Shown one piece after another: positions 16,423 through 25,433 of a DNA stretch of 39,522 nucleotides. The notes beneath the pieces were generated by a model, which ran no database searches, had not been told where the DNA came from, and saw only the letters and a list, made by a program, of their open reading frames with translations. The position numbers were made by a program, and so were the translations under genes. The first letter of the stretch is position 1; every line of letters begins with the position of its first letter. Source of the DNA: Bacteriovorax stolpii (GTDB lineage: Bacteria > Bdellovibrionota > Bacteriovoracia > Bacteriovoracales > Bacteriovoracaceae); NCBI GenBank assembly GCA_945883845.1, contig CAMCYI010000028.1:1-39522 (forward strand). The letters run 5' to 3'.

Positions 16423-18450
16423 TTACGGTTTTAATCCAAGTTTCTTCAGCGCCATTTCACGACATAATTGAATCTCGTTCTCATTGATTTCTCCCGTATG
16501 TCCCATGATGCCTGCTAAACGGATTCCGTGTTTTCTGGAAAGCCGGTCAATTTGCACAACTTTTTCGTAGGAGAGATCTCTTGAAAGCGAAAAACTCTCA
16601 TGGAGTCCTTCCATTGCAAGAAGTGCAGTTTCTGCCAGGCAGGCGTAGACGGTTTCTCCCTGAAGTCCGATGGTCTTTTCAATTTTTACTTTGCCCGGAA
16701 GTTCTACTTCTCCGCTGGCGATAATGAGGATATCAGGGCGGCTTGCCGCATCTTCAAGAGATATATCAAATGGACGGCTGACGTCACAGATTACACACCC
16801 TGGTTTTACAAGATCGATATCAAGAACCCGCTCGCCCTGAGCAGATGTCGAAGTGACAATGAGATCAGCTTCCGGAGAGTACTTGTTAGGATTTGTGGTA
16901 CCGATAATTTCTGATTGCGGAGAAAACTCTTTGAGGTACTCAACGAGTTCAAGAACCTTGTAAGGACGAGGAGCAACTACAACAATCTTCTTCCACTGAC
17001 GCGAAAGAATTTTCGCACATACTTTACCAATGCTGCCTGTAGCTCCAATCACGATGCATGTACCTTGATACTGCTGATTTTCTTTCTGAACGAGACCCAT
17101 CTTTTCAATCCCGAAACTTGCTGCCCAAAGAGTTGAAGCACTGGAGAGTGAATTTCCGGTCGTCAATGGAATGGGTGAACGCTCATTCACTGTTACACCG
17201 GCATCTCCGACGATCTTCGTATAAGCTCCAAGACCGATGATCTTCGCACCCCTGTGATGGGCCTTATGACAAATATCGACGAGAGTGTGATAAACCTTTT
17301 CTACTTTCGTCTCGAGTAGAATTTTAGGTGTTGCAGGTATGAGATAGAGATCTCCTATCACTTCCTTGCCGGTAGATTCAGATTTAATGCCTGTAATCTG
17401 ACAGTAATGAAACCCGGGTAATTTTCCGGTAAGTCTTTCTGCAGTTTCAAGCAAGGATGTGCCTTCGAGAAACTGCATGCCGGGAAGGAGGGCAATCTGC
17501 TTTTTCGAAAGGAAATGAATAATAAAGGCGAATTTGTCACGTGTCTGAGTCGGATGTGGATTTAAGACCACTTTCGGACTGAAATTCATTTTCTCAATCT
17601 GATGAAGAATATCTTCTTCAGTCAGGCGATTATCATCGTGAAGAGCAGCAATAGAAGCTTCAATGACTGAAGCAGAGGCCATACTGTTACTTTCTTCAGG
17701 GAAAAGGCTTACGACTCTGTCCGCGCCGGCGTTAAATAGTTTCTCGGCAGTCGCCGGCGACATTCGGTCGATGATGACTGATTTTCCGGTCAGGTTATTG
17801 AGGTCGATGAATTTTAACTGTGATTCGTGAAGGACAAAAATGTCAGCTTCCTGAAAGCTTCTCATGGCAGCACTGTTAGCTTCACGGGAATTAAAATTCC
17901 TGATCGCTTTTTCCTTGAGCTTCAGTCTTGTTAGCATGGGCCCGTTAATCTTCAGGAATTTTTCGAGAGCAGGAATTCCGGTCAGGGCAACTGGCACTCC
18001 CGATGAAAAAAAGAGATCAGCAAAGATCAGTTTGCAGTTCTGTTCTTCGAAAAAGTTGAGGTAACTCCACTGCACGAGCCCCGTATAGAAAGCGACTTTC
18101 TTGTGAGCGAGAAAAAACTTATCCTGATCCAGAAATTTCTTCAGCGCCCAGGGCATGGCAGCTTTTCTCATCAGGCTTCCATCATGAACCGGAGTTCCCT
18201 CGGCTGCCTGCTTGATAGCTTGGATGAACTTATGAGTATAGATTTTTTTCTGAAGTTTGATTTCCTGAGGAAAACCTGAGATGGCAAAAGCATCGCACTC
18301 ATAACGGAATTTTTTGATGAGATCCAGGGCAAGATCAATACTGTATTCAGCACCAAGCGAGCGGACATGAACTCTCTCGCCTGAGATATCCAACTCTACA
18401 TCACTGTTATCATGGGCACTTTCAAAGGAAATTTTGATGATTTCTTTCAT
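16423..18450 (-). CDS. Acyl-ACP reductase-like protein with large N-terminal extension
   Basis: This encodes 675 residues. From about residue 307 to 655 it follows the cyanobacterial long-chain acyl-ACP reductase (AAR) layout: KFAFIIHFLS at the start of the domain, ITGIKSESTGKEVIGDLYLI, IIGLGAYTKIVG, PLTTGNSLSSASTLWA, the NADPH loop GATGSIGKV (469-477), and C604 in VYACLAETALLAMEG, aligned by eye with the acylated catalytic cysteine of AAR. That enzyme makes fatty aldehydes. The first 300 residues are not recognised; they include YTGLVQWSYLNFF and ADIFVLHESQ and have alternating alpha/beta character. AAR itself is about 340 residues, so this is a fusion. It is the last gene of the nine-gene operon and overlaps the SDR gene by 4 bases. 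Confidence 0.75.
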   Translation of the reverse strand: MKEIIKISFESAHDNSDVELDISGERVHVRSLGAEYSIDLALDLIKKFRYECDAFAISGFPQEIKLQKKIYTHKFIQAIKQAAEGTPVHDGSLMRKAAMPWALKKFLDQDKFFLAHKKVAFYTGLVQWSYLNFFEEQNCKLIFADLFFSSGVPVALTGIPALEKFLKINGPMLTRLKLKEKAIRNFNSREANSAAMRSFQEADIFVLHESQLKFIDLNNLTGKSVIIDRMSPATAEKLFNAGADRVVSLFPEESNSMASASVIEASIAALHDDNRLTEEDILHQIEKMNFSPKVVLNPHPTQTRDKFAFIIHFLSKKQIALLPGMQFLEGTSLLETAERLTGKLPGFHYCQITGIKSESTGKEVIGDLYLIPATPKILLETKVEKVYHTLVDICHKAHHRGAKIIGLGAYTKIVGDAGVTVNERSPIPLTTGNSLSSASTLWAASFGIEKMGLVQKENQQYQGTCIVIGATGSIGKVCAKILSRQWKKIVVVAPRPYKVLELVEYLKEFSPQSEIIGTTNPNKYSPEADLIVTSTSAQGERVLDIDLVKPGCVICDVSRPFDISLEDAASRPDILIIASGEVELPGKVKIEKTIGLQGETVYACLAETALLAMEGLHESFSLSRDLSYEKVVQIDRLSRKHGIRLAGIMGHTGEINENEIQLCREMALKKLGLKP

Positions 18451-19487
18451 CCTCTCAATCTCCGGTAACCTTCAATGAGCTGAGGAAGGTATTGCTGATA
18501 GTGTGGAGAGAGGAGCTGAGGATAATCTTCCTGCAGATGAGAGCGGTCAAAGTGGGTTTGCTGATTCATATAGAAGGCGGCCTGCTTAGGAATATTGAGC
18601 AGTGGAAGAAATGGCGCGATTAATCTGGTCTGGGACAGTGGCAAAATCTTGAGAGGCAAACCAAGCAGGGAAAGGGAAGCTTCCAGAAACTCTTTCGTTT
18701 TTATCGCAGGCTGTGGAACCATATGATAGCACCGTAGCTTCGCTGTAGGAGGAGTAGAGATGATCGTCGAGCACCAGTCTGTCAGGATATCTACCGGCAG
18801 AACAGGCAGGAAAGAGTTTTCTTTAATAGGCAACGGAAGAAAAGGAAGTTTCGAATTGAACTTTTCATATTTTTTAAACTTCAAAACAAAGTCGAATAGA
18901 TAATATGGACCGTCGGCTTTTTCCATCTCACCAGTTTGAGAGTCACCCAGAACAATCCCCGGACGGAAAATAACAGTCTTCATTGTAGGATGCTGAAACT
19001 TTCTGACCAGGTGTTCTGCATGGTTCTTCGTTTTAGAGTATTCATCATTAAATGGCAGATCATCCTGCAGGAGATAATCCTCATTCACTGCACCCTGAGC
19101 AATCGGGTTCACGGCATAAGTGCTGAAGTAATGAAAGTGCTTTACGTTTTTCATCTTGGCCAGCAAATGAAGGACGTTCTGAGTTCCGATCACGTTGTTG
19201 ATATAGGATTTTGAAAGAGAAGCTTCAAGATTATAAAAAGCAGCCATGTGAACGACGGCATCAATTTCATCAAGGTAAGCCGAAACGGTAAAAATGTTTT
19301 TTACGACATCTGTTTCTTCAATATCGCCCTCAATGTAGGTCAGCTCAGTGATGTCGCTGAACATTTCTTTTGCACGTGCAAGGCTTGCTGGTCTTACCAG
19401 TAAAAAAAGAGAATGCCCGCCAGAGGCGAGCTTACGCACGAGCCGCTTTCCGATGAAGCCCGTAGGCCCCGTCAGAAGTATGTTCAT
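18447..19487 (-). CDS. Extended SDR, fatty acyl reductase-like (NAD_binding_4)
   Basis: This encodes 346 residues. The nucleotide loop is GPTGFIG (7-13), and the catalytic tyrosine and lysine are Y150 and K154 in EYSKTKNHAEHLV. VVHMAAFYNLEASLSKSYIN and NVIGTQNVLHLL fit the male-sterility or thioester-reductase-like branch of extended SDRs, which includes reductases acting on fatty acyl thioesters or aldehydes. FRPGIVLGDSQTGEM is typical of the same branch. In context it may reduce the aldehyde made by the AAR-like neighbour, or an acyl thioester, to an alcohol. It overlaps the lipid kinase upstream (ATGA at 19484-19487) and the AAR-like gene downstream by 4 bases. A 3-oxo-lipid reductase resembling OleD is an alternative. 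Confidence 0.8.
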   Translation of the reverse strand: MNILLTGPTGFIGKRLVRKLASGGHSLFLLVRPASLARAKEMFSDITELTYIEGDIEETDVVKNIFTVSAYLDEIDAVVHMAAFYNLEASLSKSYINNVIGTQNVLHLLAKMKNVKHFHYFSTYAVNPIAQGAVNEDYLLQDDLPFNDEYSKTKNHAEHLVRKFQHPTMKTVIFRPGIVLGDSQTGEMEKADGPYYLFDFVLKFKKYEKFNSKLPFLPLPIKENSFLPVLPVDILTDWCSTIISTPPTAKLRCYHMVPQPAIKTKEFLEASLSLLGLPLKILPLSQTRLIAPFLPLLNIPKQAAFYMNQQTHFDRSHLQEDYPQLLSPHYQQYLPQLIEGYRRLRG

Positions 19488-20464
19488 TGAATCATCTCGA
19501 TCTTATCCAGCGTGTAGCTGGAGCATAAGATTTCCGTACCTTTATATGTACAGACCTCGAGGGCAGATGGAGCAATAGAAATATCAAGAACCTTCGATTC
19601 TTCAAATATTTCCCCGTCTCCGAAAAATTCAAGGGGAAGATCATCAAGAGCGTTAAGGACGAGCTTGTCGGTCTCAAAAGAGATCAGTTCCTTGTCATTT
19701 TTTGGATACATACCAGAGAGCATCTGAAGAGTACACTTCACCAGGTCCATGCGATTTTTATGAAGAAAGATCGTTACGTTGAACTTACCATCGTCATTTC
19801 TTGTATTAGGGGCCACGCGAAATTTACCGCCAATGTACTCCTGATTGTTCACAAGGATGAGGGCCGTTTCAATACGTGGATCGAGGAGTGGCGAATCAGG
19901 TGATTCGATCATCAGTTTACGGGTCACAAAAGGCTTGGCCAGCATCTGTTGAGCATAGACTGCTGAATAAGTATGTTTACCAAAGGTCTTCATCATTTTC
20001 TTGAACGTCGGTTGTTCAAGTCTGAGCTTGTTCACTCTCTTTGCCACTTCGAGCGCCATTCCAAGGCCGCCGTTTGAAATCATGTAGCGGCCATTGATGT
20101 TGATCGCATCTACTTTTTTTGTCGTTTGAGCATTGAATATGTGGGAGATCTTTTTAAGATTTGAAGAAATCCCGACTTCTTTGGCAAAGTCATTGGCCGT
20201 TCCAGCAGGAACAACCATGAGCTTGATATTTTTGTTGATGAGGTTCTGAGAAATTGTACTTACTGTACCGTCACCGCCGACTGCAAAAATATATTCTGTT
20301 CCATCAGTGAGATCAGTATTGATTCTATCGTTCAAGGCATCAATGCCCTGAGGTGCATGGACATTGACCTCATGTCGGAAAAAATATTTTCTAAATTCTT
20401 CCTGAGAATATGAGCCAGCACTTTGAGAAGCATTGGCATTCAGGTAAATAGAAATTTTGGCCAT
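19484..20464 (-). CDS. Diacylglycerol/sphingosine kinase-family lipid kinase
   Basis: This encodes 326 residues. The ATP-binding motif of the DAG kinase catalytic domain is present as AVGGDGTVSTI (61-71), with PAGTANDFAKEV (86-97) after it, the usual pair in YegS/DgkB-type enzymes. The C-terminal two thirds form the beta-sandwich half with SNGGLGMALEVAKRV. It should phosphorylate a lipid hydroxyl such as diacylglycerol, a sphingoid base or an alkylglycerol, using ATP, at the cytoplasmic face of the membrane. It has its own ribosome binding site (GGGGA, seven bases before the ATG) and follows the only sizeable gap in the operon. It may therefore have an internal promoter. It overlaps the SDR gene by 4 bases. 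Confidence 0.9.
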   Translation of the reverse strand: MAKISIYLNANASQSAGSYSQEEFRKYFFRHEVNVHAPQGIDALNDRINTDLTDGTEYIFAVGGDGTVSTISQNLINKNIKLMVVPAGTANDFAKEVGISSNLKKISHIFNAQTTKKVDAININGRYMISNGGLGMALEVAKRVNKLRLEQPTFKKMMKTFGKHTYSAVYAQQMLAKPFVTRKLMIESPDSPLLDPRIETALILVNNQEYIGGKFRVAPNTRNDDGKFNVTIFLHKNRMDLVKCTLQMLSGMYPKNDKELISFETDKLVLNALDDLPLEFFGDGEIFEESKVLDISIAPSALEVCTYKGTEILCSSYTLDKIEMIQ

Positions 20465-20499
20465 AAAGACATCCCCGGATACATTGTTGCAATAGGAAA

Positions 20500-20534
20500 A
20501 CTATAGTCCCTGATTTTAATGCGCGGTATTAAAA
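20500..20534 (-). promoter_or_regulatory. Candidate internal promoter with AT-rich operator
   Basis: The 118-base gap between the BtaA-like and lipid kinase genes holds a perfect inverted repeat TTTTAAT-(7 bases)-ATTAAAA at 20514-20534. Eight bases downstream on the minus strand is TATAGT (20505-20500), a good -10 box. The dyad would overlap the -35 area. This suggests a regulated secondary promoter for the last three genes. Confidence 0.4.
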
Positions 20535-20582
20535 CGATATCTCGATGCAACTTTTACATGTTTTGCAAGTCATGGTTTGACG

Positions 20583-21665
20583 CTAATCTGTTGAAATTAC
20601 ACACATCTCGTACATCCGCGTACAGTCTTCATGGGCCAGTTTTTGATTCAATTTCTCGTCAGTCTTCCATGGGGCCGAGATCTTGAAAGATGGCTTCCTC
20701 ATAAAAGTACGGATTACGATCAGGGGATGAGGGTCTTTTCCATGAGGAATCTTGGTCAAAAAATCCTTCACGTCTTCGTCTTTCATGTAAGAAAAAGTAT
20801 CGGAGAGCGAGTAGAAATCATGACCTTGTTTCAGCATGAGTTCGAGAAGATTCTGCTGATGGCAAAATACTTTCGTCTGTGATTTTTTAACTTTTTCAAA
20901 AATTTCTTTGTCACATTCCGCAGGGTAACTTTCGGGAGTCGAAACTTCATTCAGGAAAATCATGTTGAGAAAATAGTTGCCACGAATCCAGGTATTTTGA
21001 AAAAGATCGTTCACTTCGCGGTAAACAAATTCTGCAGCCGATACCTTCATCGTTTTATTATCGCTTGAACCAGCGTAGTGACCTTTATAGAGAAGTTTAT
21101 TCGCGACCCATTCGTTCATGATTATTTGGGTGTAGATATCGAAGATCCTGCGATGCCAGTATTTTGGTAATAGCGATCTTTGCTCTTCCAGATTTTTAGC
21201 CTCGAAAAGGGGGCGGGTATTTGTCATCGTGAGTTTCTGAAAAATTTTTCCCATGTTCATGAAGTGGCGCTCCCACTTCCCAAGGTAAATAAAGCCTTGT
21301 TCTTCCCAGAGAGTCTGCTGTCCTTTCCACATATTCCTATCATCCTCTGCAAGACCGAGCCTTTGAAAGAGATCAGAGCGCTTTAAATTTTCCGGTGATT
21401 TTTTGACGTATCCAAGCAAAAAAAGGAATTCATCGTAACTCAGGTTCTTGACGGCCGCGAGACGAAGGCGGAAAAGTGCGAGTTGTGTATCAGAAAGATC
21501 GACAACATGAATTTCAGCAGGATTGCGGGCAATGAGGGGTAACACACGACTGCCTGATCCGCACACTGTGAAAATTGAAGTCGGCTTCTCAGGACAGAGT
21601 TTGTACTCAATCCAGGTATCTTCATTCGCGAGTCCGTAGTTGAGACCCTGAAAGTACTTACTCAT
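20583..21665 (-). CDS. DUF3419/BtaA-like 3-amino-3-carboxypropyl transferase
   Basis: This encodes 360 residues from the ATG at 21665. That start has AAGGA seven bases upstream and gives a 4-base overlap with the gene before; an upstream in-frame start at 21713 would overlap it by 52. The fold is that of DUF3419, whose known member BtaA moves the aminocarboxypropyl group of SAM onto diacylglycerol in betaine lipid synthesis. Visible motifs are QGLNYGLANEDTWIE, the SAM loop FTVCGSGSRVLPLI (32-45) and HVVDLSDTQLALFRLRLAAV (53-72), which matches the family's DxNxAQ-type stretch. A methyltransferase like BtaB, needed for the betaine headgroup, is not in the operon, so the product may stay a primary amine or be N-acylated by the GNAT neighbour. 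Confidence 0.82.
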   Translation of the reverse strand: MSKYFQGLNYGLANEDTWIEYKLCPEKPTSIFTVCGSGSRVLPLIARNPAEIHVVDLSDTQLALFRLRLAAVKNLSYDEFLFLLGYVKKSPENLKRSDLFQRLGLAEDDRNMWKGQQTLWEEQGFIYLGKWERHFMNMGKIFQKLTMTNTRPLFEAKNLEEQRSLLPKYWHRRIFDIYTQIIMNEWVANKLLYKGHYAGSSDNKTMKVSAAEFVYREVNDLFQNTWIRGNYFLNMIFLNEVSTPESYPAECDKEIFEKVKKSQTKVFCHQQNLLELMLKQGHDFYSLSDTFSYMKDEDVKDFLTKIPHGKDPHPLIVIRTFMRKPSFKISAPWKTDEKLNQKLAHEDCTRMYEMCVISTD

Positions 21666-22726
21666 GGCAATTCCTTGTGAAGCAAAATGTAATAGTGGGC
21701 CCAGGAAAACCACATAGTCTTTTTTACGTTTTTCTCAATACTTTCAGAGGCAATTCCGGTTTTAACGAGAGCGGAGATTGTGCCTTTCTTGTTCAGCTTA
21801 AATGCCTGGCGGGCAGCATTCCAGATAAGGCCAGATGAAAGATTGAGGCCCTGATGTTTTTTTCTCAGAGCAAGAGACTTAATCACGAGATTATCTCCGT
21901 CATAGAAAGCGAAAATAAAGCCAGCGACTTCACCTTCAGGAGACATGATCACTGCTGATGGAGAAAAGTCATAAACCTGAAGAGCGCCGGCGTAGAGAGA
22001 ACTAAATGTAGGCAGATCAATAGGCTCAAAAAGAAATGAATCATTGAATGCTTCGTGACTGATTTCATGAAAGGCAGGTAGTTCTTTGGTGACGAAATTT
22101 TCCTTATCCATGGGTCTGAGTGTGTAACCGAGTTTATGCAAATGCTTGTACGATCTTTTCATCGGACCAGTGCCGATGCACCAGTTACCAATCCGGAAAT
22201 GCGGAAAAAAAACAGTGTGAAACAAAGCGAGATCTGTAAAACCTTTCTGCCTGAAAAGTTCAGTGTACTCCGGAGGAGTCGTTGGTTCCCATTTGAGACG
22301 GGGGAAAAACTTATCTCCGAAAACAGAGAAACGATAACTAAACCAAGTATTCATATCGATGGGTGCAGCGATTTCTTTTACGTTGTGTTTTGACAGCCAT
22401 GATTGAGCTGCATGAAGGATAAGTTGAAAAGCCTCATCGCGAACCGGTGACTTCAGGTCAATTTCGAACATGCCCATTGTTCCGTGATTCTTGATATGGG
22501 GACTGACTCTTGCGCAGATCCTTGCCACAACTTTACCAGCTGAATCTTTCACCAGCCAGAAAGCCGCTTCGTGCGAGAGGCCCCAGACAACCAAACCTCT
22601 TGTCTGTGCGTTGGACGGACTAACGACGGTAAACTCCGGAGCTCTTATCATATCCCGAAGTTCAATGAAGGCATTGATGAATGCTTCATCTTTCGGATCG
22701 GCCAGTCTCTCGATATTTACTTGCAT
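21662..22726 (-). CDS. GNAT-fold acyltransferase-like protein (YghO-like)
   Basis: This encodes 354 residues with the layout of the large YghO-type GNAT-like proteins: KVVARICARVSPHIKNHGTMGMFEIDL near residue 68 to 94, a SWLSKHNVKEIAAPI segment, and then PPEYTELFRQKGFTDLALFH. A second GNAT-like unit is in the C-terminal half (AVIMSPEGEVAGFIFAFYDG and SLALRKKHQGLNLSSGL). Substrates of this family are mostly unknown. Because its stop overlaps the ATG of the BtaA-like enzyme, an attractive idea is N-acylation of the amino lipid that enzyme would make, in the way OlsB acylates ornithine. That is inference. GGA lies seven bases before the ATG, and the gene begins two bases after the dikinase stop. 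Confidence 0.7.
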   Translation of the reverse strand: MQVNIERLADPKDEAFINAFIELRDMIRAPEFTVVSPSNAQTRGLVVWGLSHEAAFWLVKDSAGKVVARICARVSPHIKNHGTMGMFEIDLKSPVRDEAFQLILHAAQSWLSKHNVKEIAAPIDMNTWFSYRFSVFGDKFFPRLKWEPTTPPEYTELFRQKGFTDLALFHTVFFPHFRIGNWCIGTGPMKRSYKHLHKLGYTLRPMDKENFVTKELPAFHEISHEAFNDSFLFEPIDLPTFSSLYAGALQVYDFSPSAVIMSPEGEVAGFIFAFYDGDNLVIKSLALRKKHQGLNLSSGLIWNAARQAFKLNKKGTISALVKTGIASESIEKNVKKTMWFSWAHYYILLHKELP

Positions 22727-22728
22727 AA

Positions 22729-25431
22729 CTATTCCAGAATCCTGATTTCGCCTTTACCGGCATCCATGCGCACGCGCATACCTGTTTTAAGTTTTTTCAT
22801 CAATCCACCTTGAACTCCGACGATTGTAGGAATACCCAGTTCGCGGGCCACAACGGCAGAGTGAGAAAGAAGACTTCCTCTTTCGATGAGTAGTCCGGAA
22901 GTCGAAGGGAAGAGAGGAACCCAACCTGGATCAGTTCTTTCCGAAACCATGATTTCACCGTTGAGGCCTTCAGCATCTTCAGCTTCTCGGACAACGCGAA
23001 CGATTCCTTCTACGATTCCCGGAGAACAAGGAGTTCCGATAAGGACATTCGGATCATCTGAAACAGGTGCTTCAGCGGCCAGTAAATCATTATCTGCAAG
23101 AACCTGAGGATAAAGAAAGTTAAGTCCTGCAGCTCCTTCCGAGACAAAACGATCCGGTGGCTGCGTCGTTTTACGGTAGATATCAAATTGCTTCTTCCGG
23201 GTACTCGCGAGATCGAGGAACGTCACTTCAAATGATCTTCCTTCCTGATAAGCAATAATTTCATCCACACTGAGGTAGAAGACATCCATCGGATCTTTAA
23301 GAAGTCCGAGCTCAAAATAACGGTGACCGAGAGACTTGAAAATCCTGCGGCAAATCCCGAAAATATTTGTACGCAAAAGTCGCAGGTCTTCGCGATCTTT
23401 AACGGCAAGACGGGCCTTGTTCAGAATCCAGAAATATATAACTCTCTTGAAGCCGCTGACATTTTTCTTAACCACATCTTCGGCACCCTGATTCTTCAAG
23501 TGCTCCTTGGCCATGATGTCATCAATCGAAACGTTTTTCATCTTGATGAAACTGAGGATTGCATCTACTGCCATCGTTGGGTCTTCGTGAAGGTCTGTGC
23601 TTTCGAGTTTGAGTTCGTTGATACATCGGAAACCGTAGAGATCGATGTAGCGATTAAACTCCTTGTAAATCTCCGGAGCCTTACCAGCTTTGAGGCCTGC
23701 CAGGACGGTCCTTGCGTTGTTAGTGGCAAACCATTCGCGAAGGTCCTTATCACCTTCATGAATTCTCTTCGCAATCCGCATGAGAATTCTCGTCGGTTCT
23801 GTACTGGCAAGGTCTCCCTGACCTGCGAGGAGATCATTGTAGAGAGAAGGCGTACTGTCTTTCGTGATCCATTTCTCAGTAAGCGATTTCAGGACACCAA
23901 AAAAAACCATGCAGCGGGTATCTGAAATAATCGGAGCCTTCCACTTGAAGAGAAGTTCCTGATTCAGATTATGATAGGCTTCGATGAGTTCCTGAACGCT
24001 GAGCTTCGAGTATTCCACAAGTTTTGCTTTATCGTAAACGCGATCAAAGTCCTGTTTGAATTCCTTTATGATGGCGTTCACTTTAAGGATGCGCCAGACG
24101 TTGAGTCCAAGAATATAAATTTTCTGGAATCCACCATATGCAGGAGGATTTTTTGTGAAATCAAACAACGCCTGGATTTCCGGCTTGAGATCCTGTTTCA
24201 CTCCCATCATCGTTTCCATGAAGCTGTTGGACTTTGCCGAAAATGGAAACAGGAAAATCATCTGATACCAATTCCGGAGATTGTAATAAACACGTCCCCG
24301 CACCAGACCCAGCATGTTCCGGAAGGTTGGCTCGTGGATTTCAATCAGGTCTTTCGGCACACCCATGACTTCGCAGAACTGGATGTAGACCTGCCGGTAA
24401 GCGCGGGCAATGTGACTGAAAGTCAGAGGGCTTGTCACACCATTGTAGGATTCAGTGATGTTCGAGTTGTCCCAGAGAATATATTGTCCGCCCTTTATGC
24501 CTGCGCTGAAGAAGGCAGGAACGGGAAGACTAGTGATCGGTCTTGTCTGAACGCAGAAAAACTCTGCTCCTTCGAAAACCCACTCAATATCCTGCGGAAG
24601 TGAAAGTTTATCTTCGAGCTTGATCATCGCAGCCGAGATGATTTTCAACTGGTCATCACTTAAGCTCGTGGCATCTTTTTTATCAGCTGGAACATCTTTT
24701 TTGAGAAGTCCGCCATTTTCGTCTTTGGTATAGTAATGATCTTTTTTCACAAGATGGGATTCAATTTTTAGAGTTCCGCGCTCGACGTAATAGTGATCTG
24801 CATCCAGTTCTCCACTTACGAGACCTTCGCCGATGCCGAATACGGAACTGATGATCATCTGCTCTCGTTTCATCGGATGGATCGGATCTCGACTGAAGCC
24901 AACACCGGCCACATCGGCAATGATCATTCTTTGAATGATCACTCCCATGGAAAAATGAGTCGTTGAAATATTTCTTTCATGCCGGTAAGAACGGGCGCGT
25001 TCTGTGAACGCCGAAGCCCAGCAGAGACGTAAAGACCTGATGATCTGGTCAAAATTTTTCTGGTTTAAATAACTGGAGAACTGGCCTGCAAATGAATTTT
25101 CGACCGAGTCTTCACCAATACCGCTAGATCTCACAGCAAAAGATGATTGTCCTTTTTGAAGAGAGCTAAGCCTTGATGCAATCTGCGATTCAAGTTCAGG
25201 ATCTACTTTCGCAGCAGCAAAAAGTTCTTCGATCTTCTGATGCGAGTATGACCACAGGTCCTGGCCTTTAAACTGTTCCAGAAATTTTGCGAATGCGGTC
25301 CCTGATACACAAAACCACGGAGGAGTTGCGACTCCACACTGGCCCAGTCTCGCCATATTAGTAGCTTTACCGCCGCTGAATTTCTCCAGCACGTCCATCG
25401 GGTCCTGAGAATCAAGAATATAGCTGGTCAT
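22729..25431 (-). CDS. Rifampin phosphotransferase-like dikinase (ATP-grasp plus swivelling His domain)
   Basis: This encodes 900 residues from the ATG at 25431, preferred because GGAG stands six bases upstream and it leaves a 2-base gap after the UbiA gene. An in-frame start at 25476 would overlap. The N-terminal 320 residues are a PPDK-type ATP-binding domain (FSGGKATNMARLGQ, GVGFSRDPIHP, DIEWVFEGAEFFCVQTRPIT). The C-terminal 105 residues are the phosphohistidine domain, with the catalytic His at about 857 in LLSHSAVVARELGIPTIVGV. There is no PEP/pyruvate TIM barrel. ATP-domain, substrate domain, His-domain is the order of rifampin phosphotransferase, not of PEP synthase, and its length (about 870) is similar. 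It should transfer the beta-phosphate of ATP to a small molecule or lipid alcohol. Confidence 0.85.
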   Translation of the reverse strand: MTSYILDSQDPMDVLEKFSGGKATNMARLGQCGVATPPWFCVSGTAFAKFLEQFKGQDLWSYSHQKIEELFAAAKVDPELESQIASRLSSLQKGQSSFAVRSSGIGEDSVENSFAGQFSSYLNQKNFDQIIRSLRLCWASAFTERARSYRHERNISTTHFSMGVIIQRMIIADVAGVGFSRDPIHPMKREQMIISSVFGIGEGLVSGELDADHYYVERGTLKIESHLVKKDHYYTKDENGGLLKKDVPADKKDATSLSDDQLKIISAAMIKLEDKLSLPQDIEWVFEGAEFFCVQTRPITSLPVPAFFSAGIKGGQYILWDNSNITESYNGVTSPLTFSHIARAYRQVYIQFCEVMGVPKDLIEIHEPTFRNMLGLVRGRVYYNLRNWYQMIFLFPFSAKSNSFMETMMGVKQDLKPEIQALFDFTKNPPAYGGFQKIYILGLNVWRILKVNAIIKEFKQDFDRVYDKAKLVEYSKLSVQELIEAYHNLNQELLFKWKAPIISDTRCMVFFGVLKSLTEKWITKDSTPSLYNDLLAGQGDLASTEPTRILMRIAKRIHEGDKDLREWFATNNARTVLAGLKAGKAPEIYKEFNRYIDLYGFRCINELKLESTDLHEDPTMAVDAILSFIKMKNVSIDDIMAKEHLKNQGAEDVVKKNVSGFKRVIYFWILNKARLAVKDREDLRLLRTNIFGICRRIFKSLGHRYFELGLLKDPMDVFYLSVDEIIAYQEGRSFEVTFLDLASTRKKQFDIYRKTTQPPDRFVSEGAAGLNFLYPQVLADNDLLAAEAPVSDDPNVLIGTPCSPGIVEGIVRVVREAEDAEGLNGEIMVSERTDPGWVPLFPSTSGLLIERGSLLSHSAVVARELGIPTIVGVQGGLMKKLKTGMRVRMDAGKGEIRILE

Positions 25432-25433
25432 CG

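Noticed and set aside
23323..24603. Two open frames of about 200 residues on the plus strand inside the dikinase gene
   Set aside because: They lie antisense to a gene with full family motifs, have no recognisable domain, and reflect its codon bias.
22729..25431. PEP synthase or pyruvate phosphate dikinase
   Set aside because: The PEP/pyruvate-binding TIM barrel is absent and the histidine domain is at the C-terminus instead of the middle.
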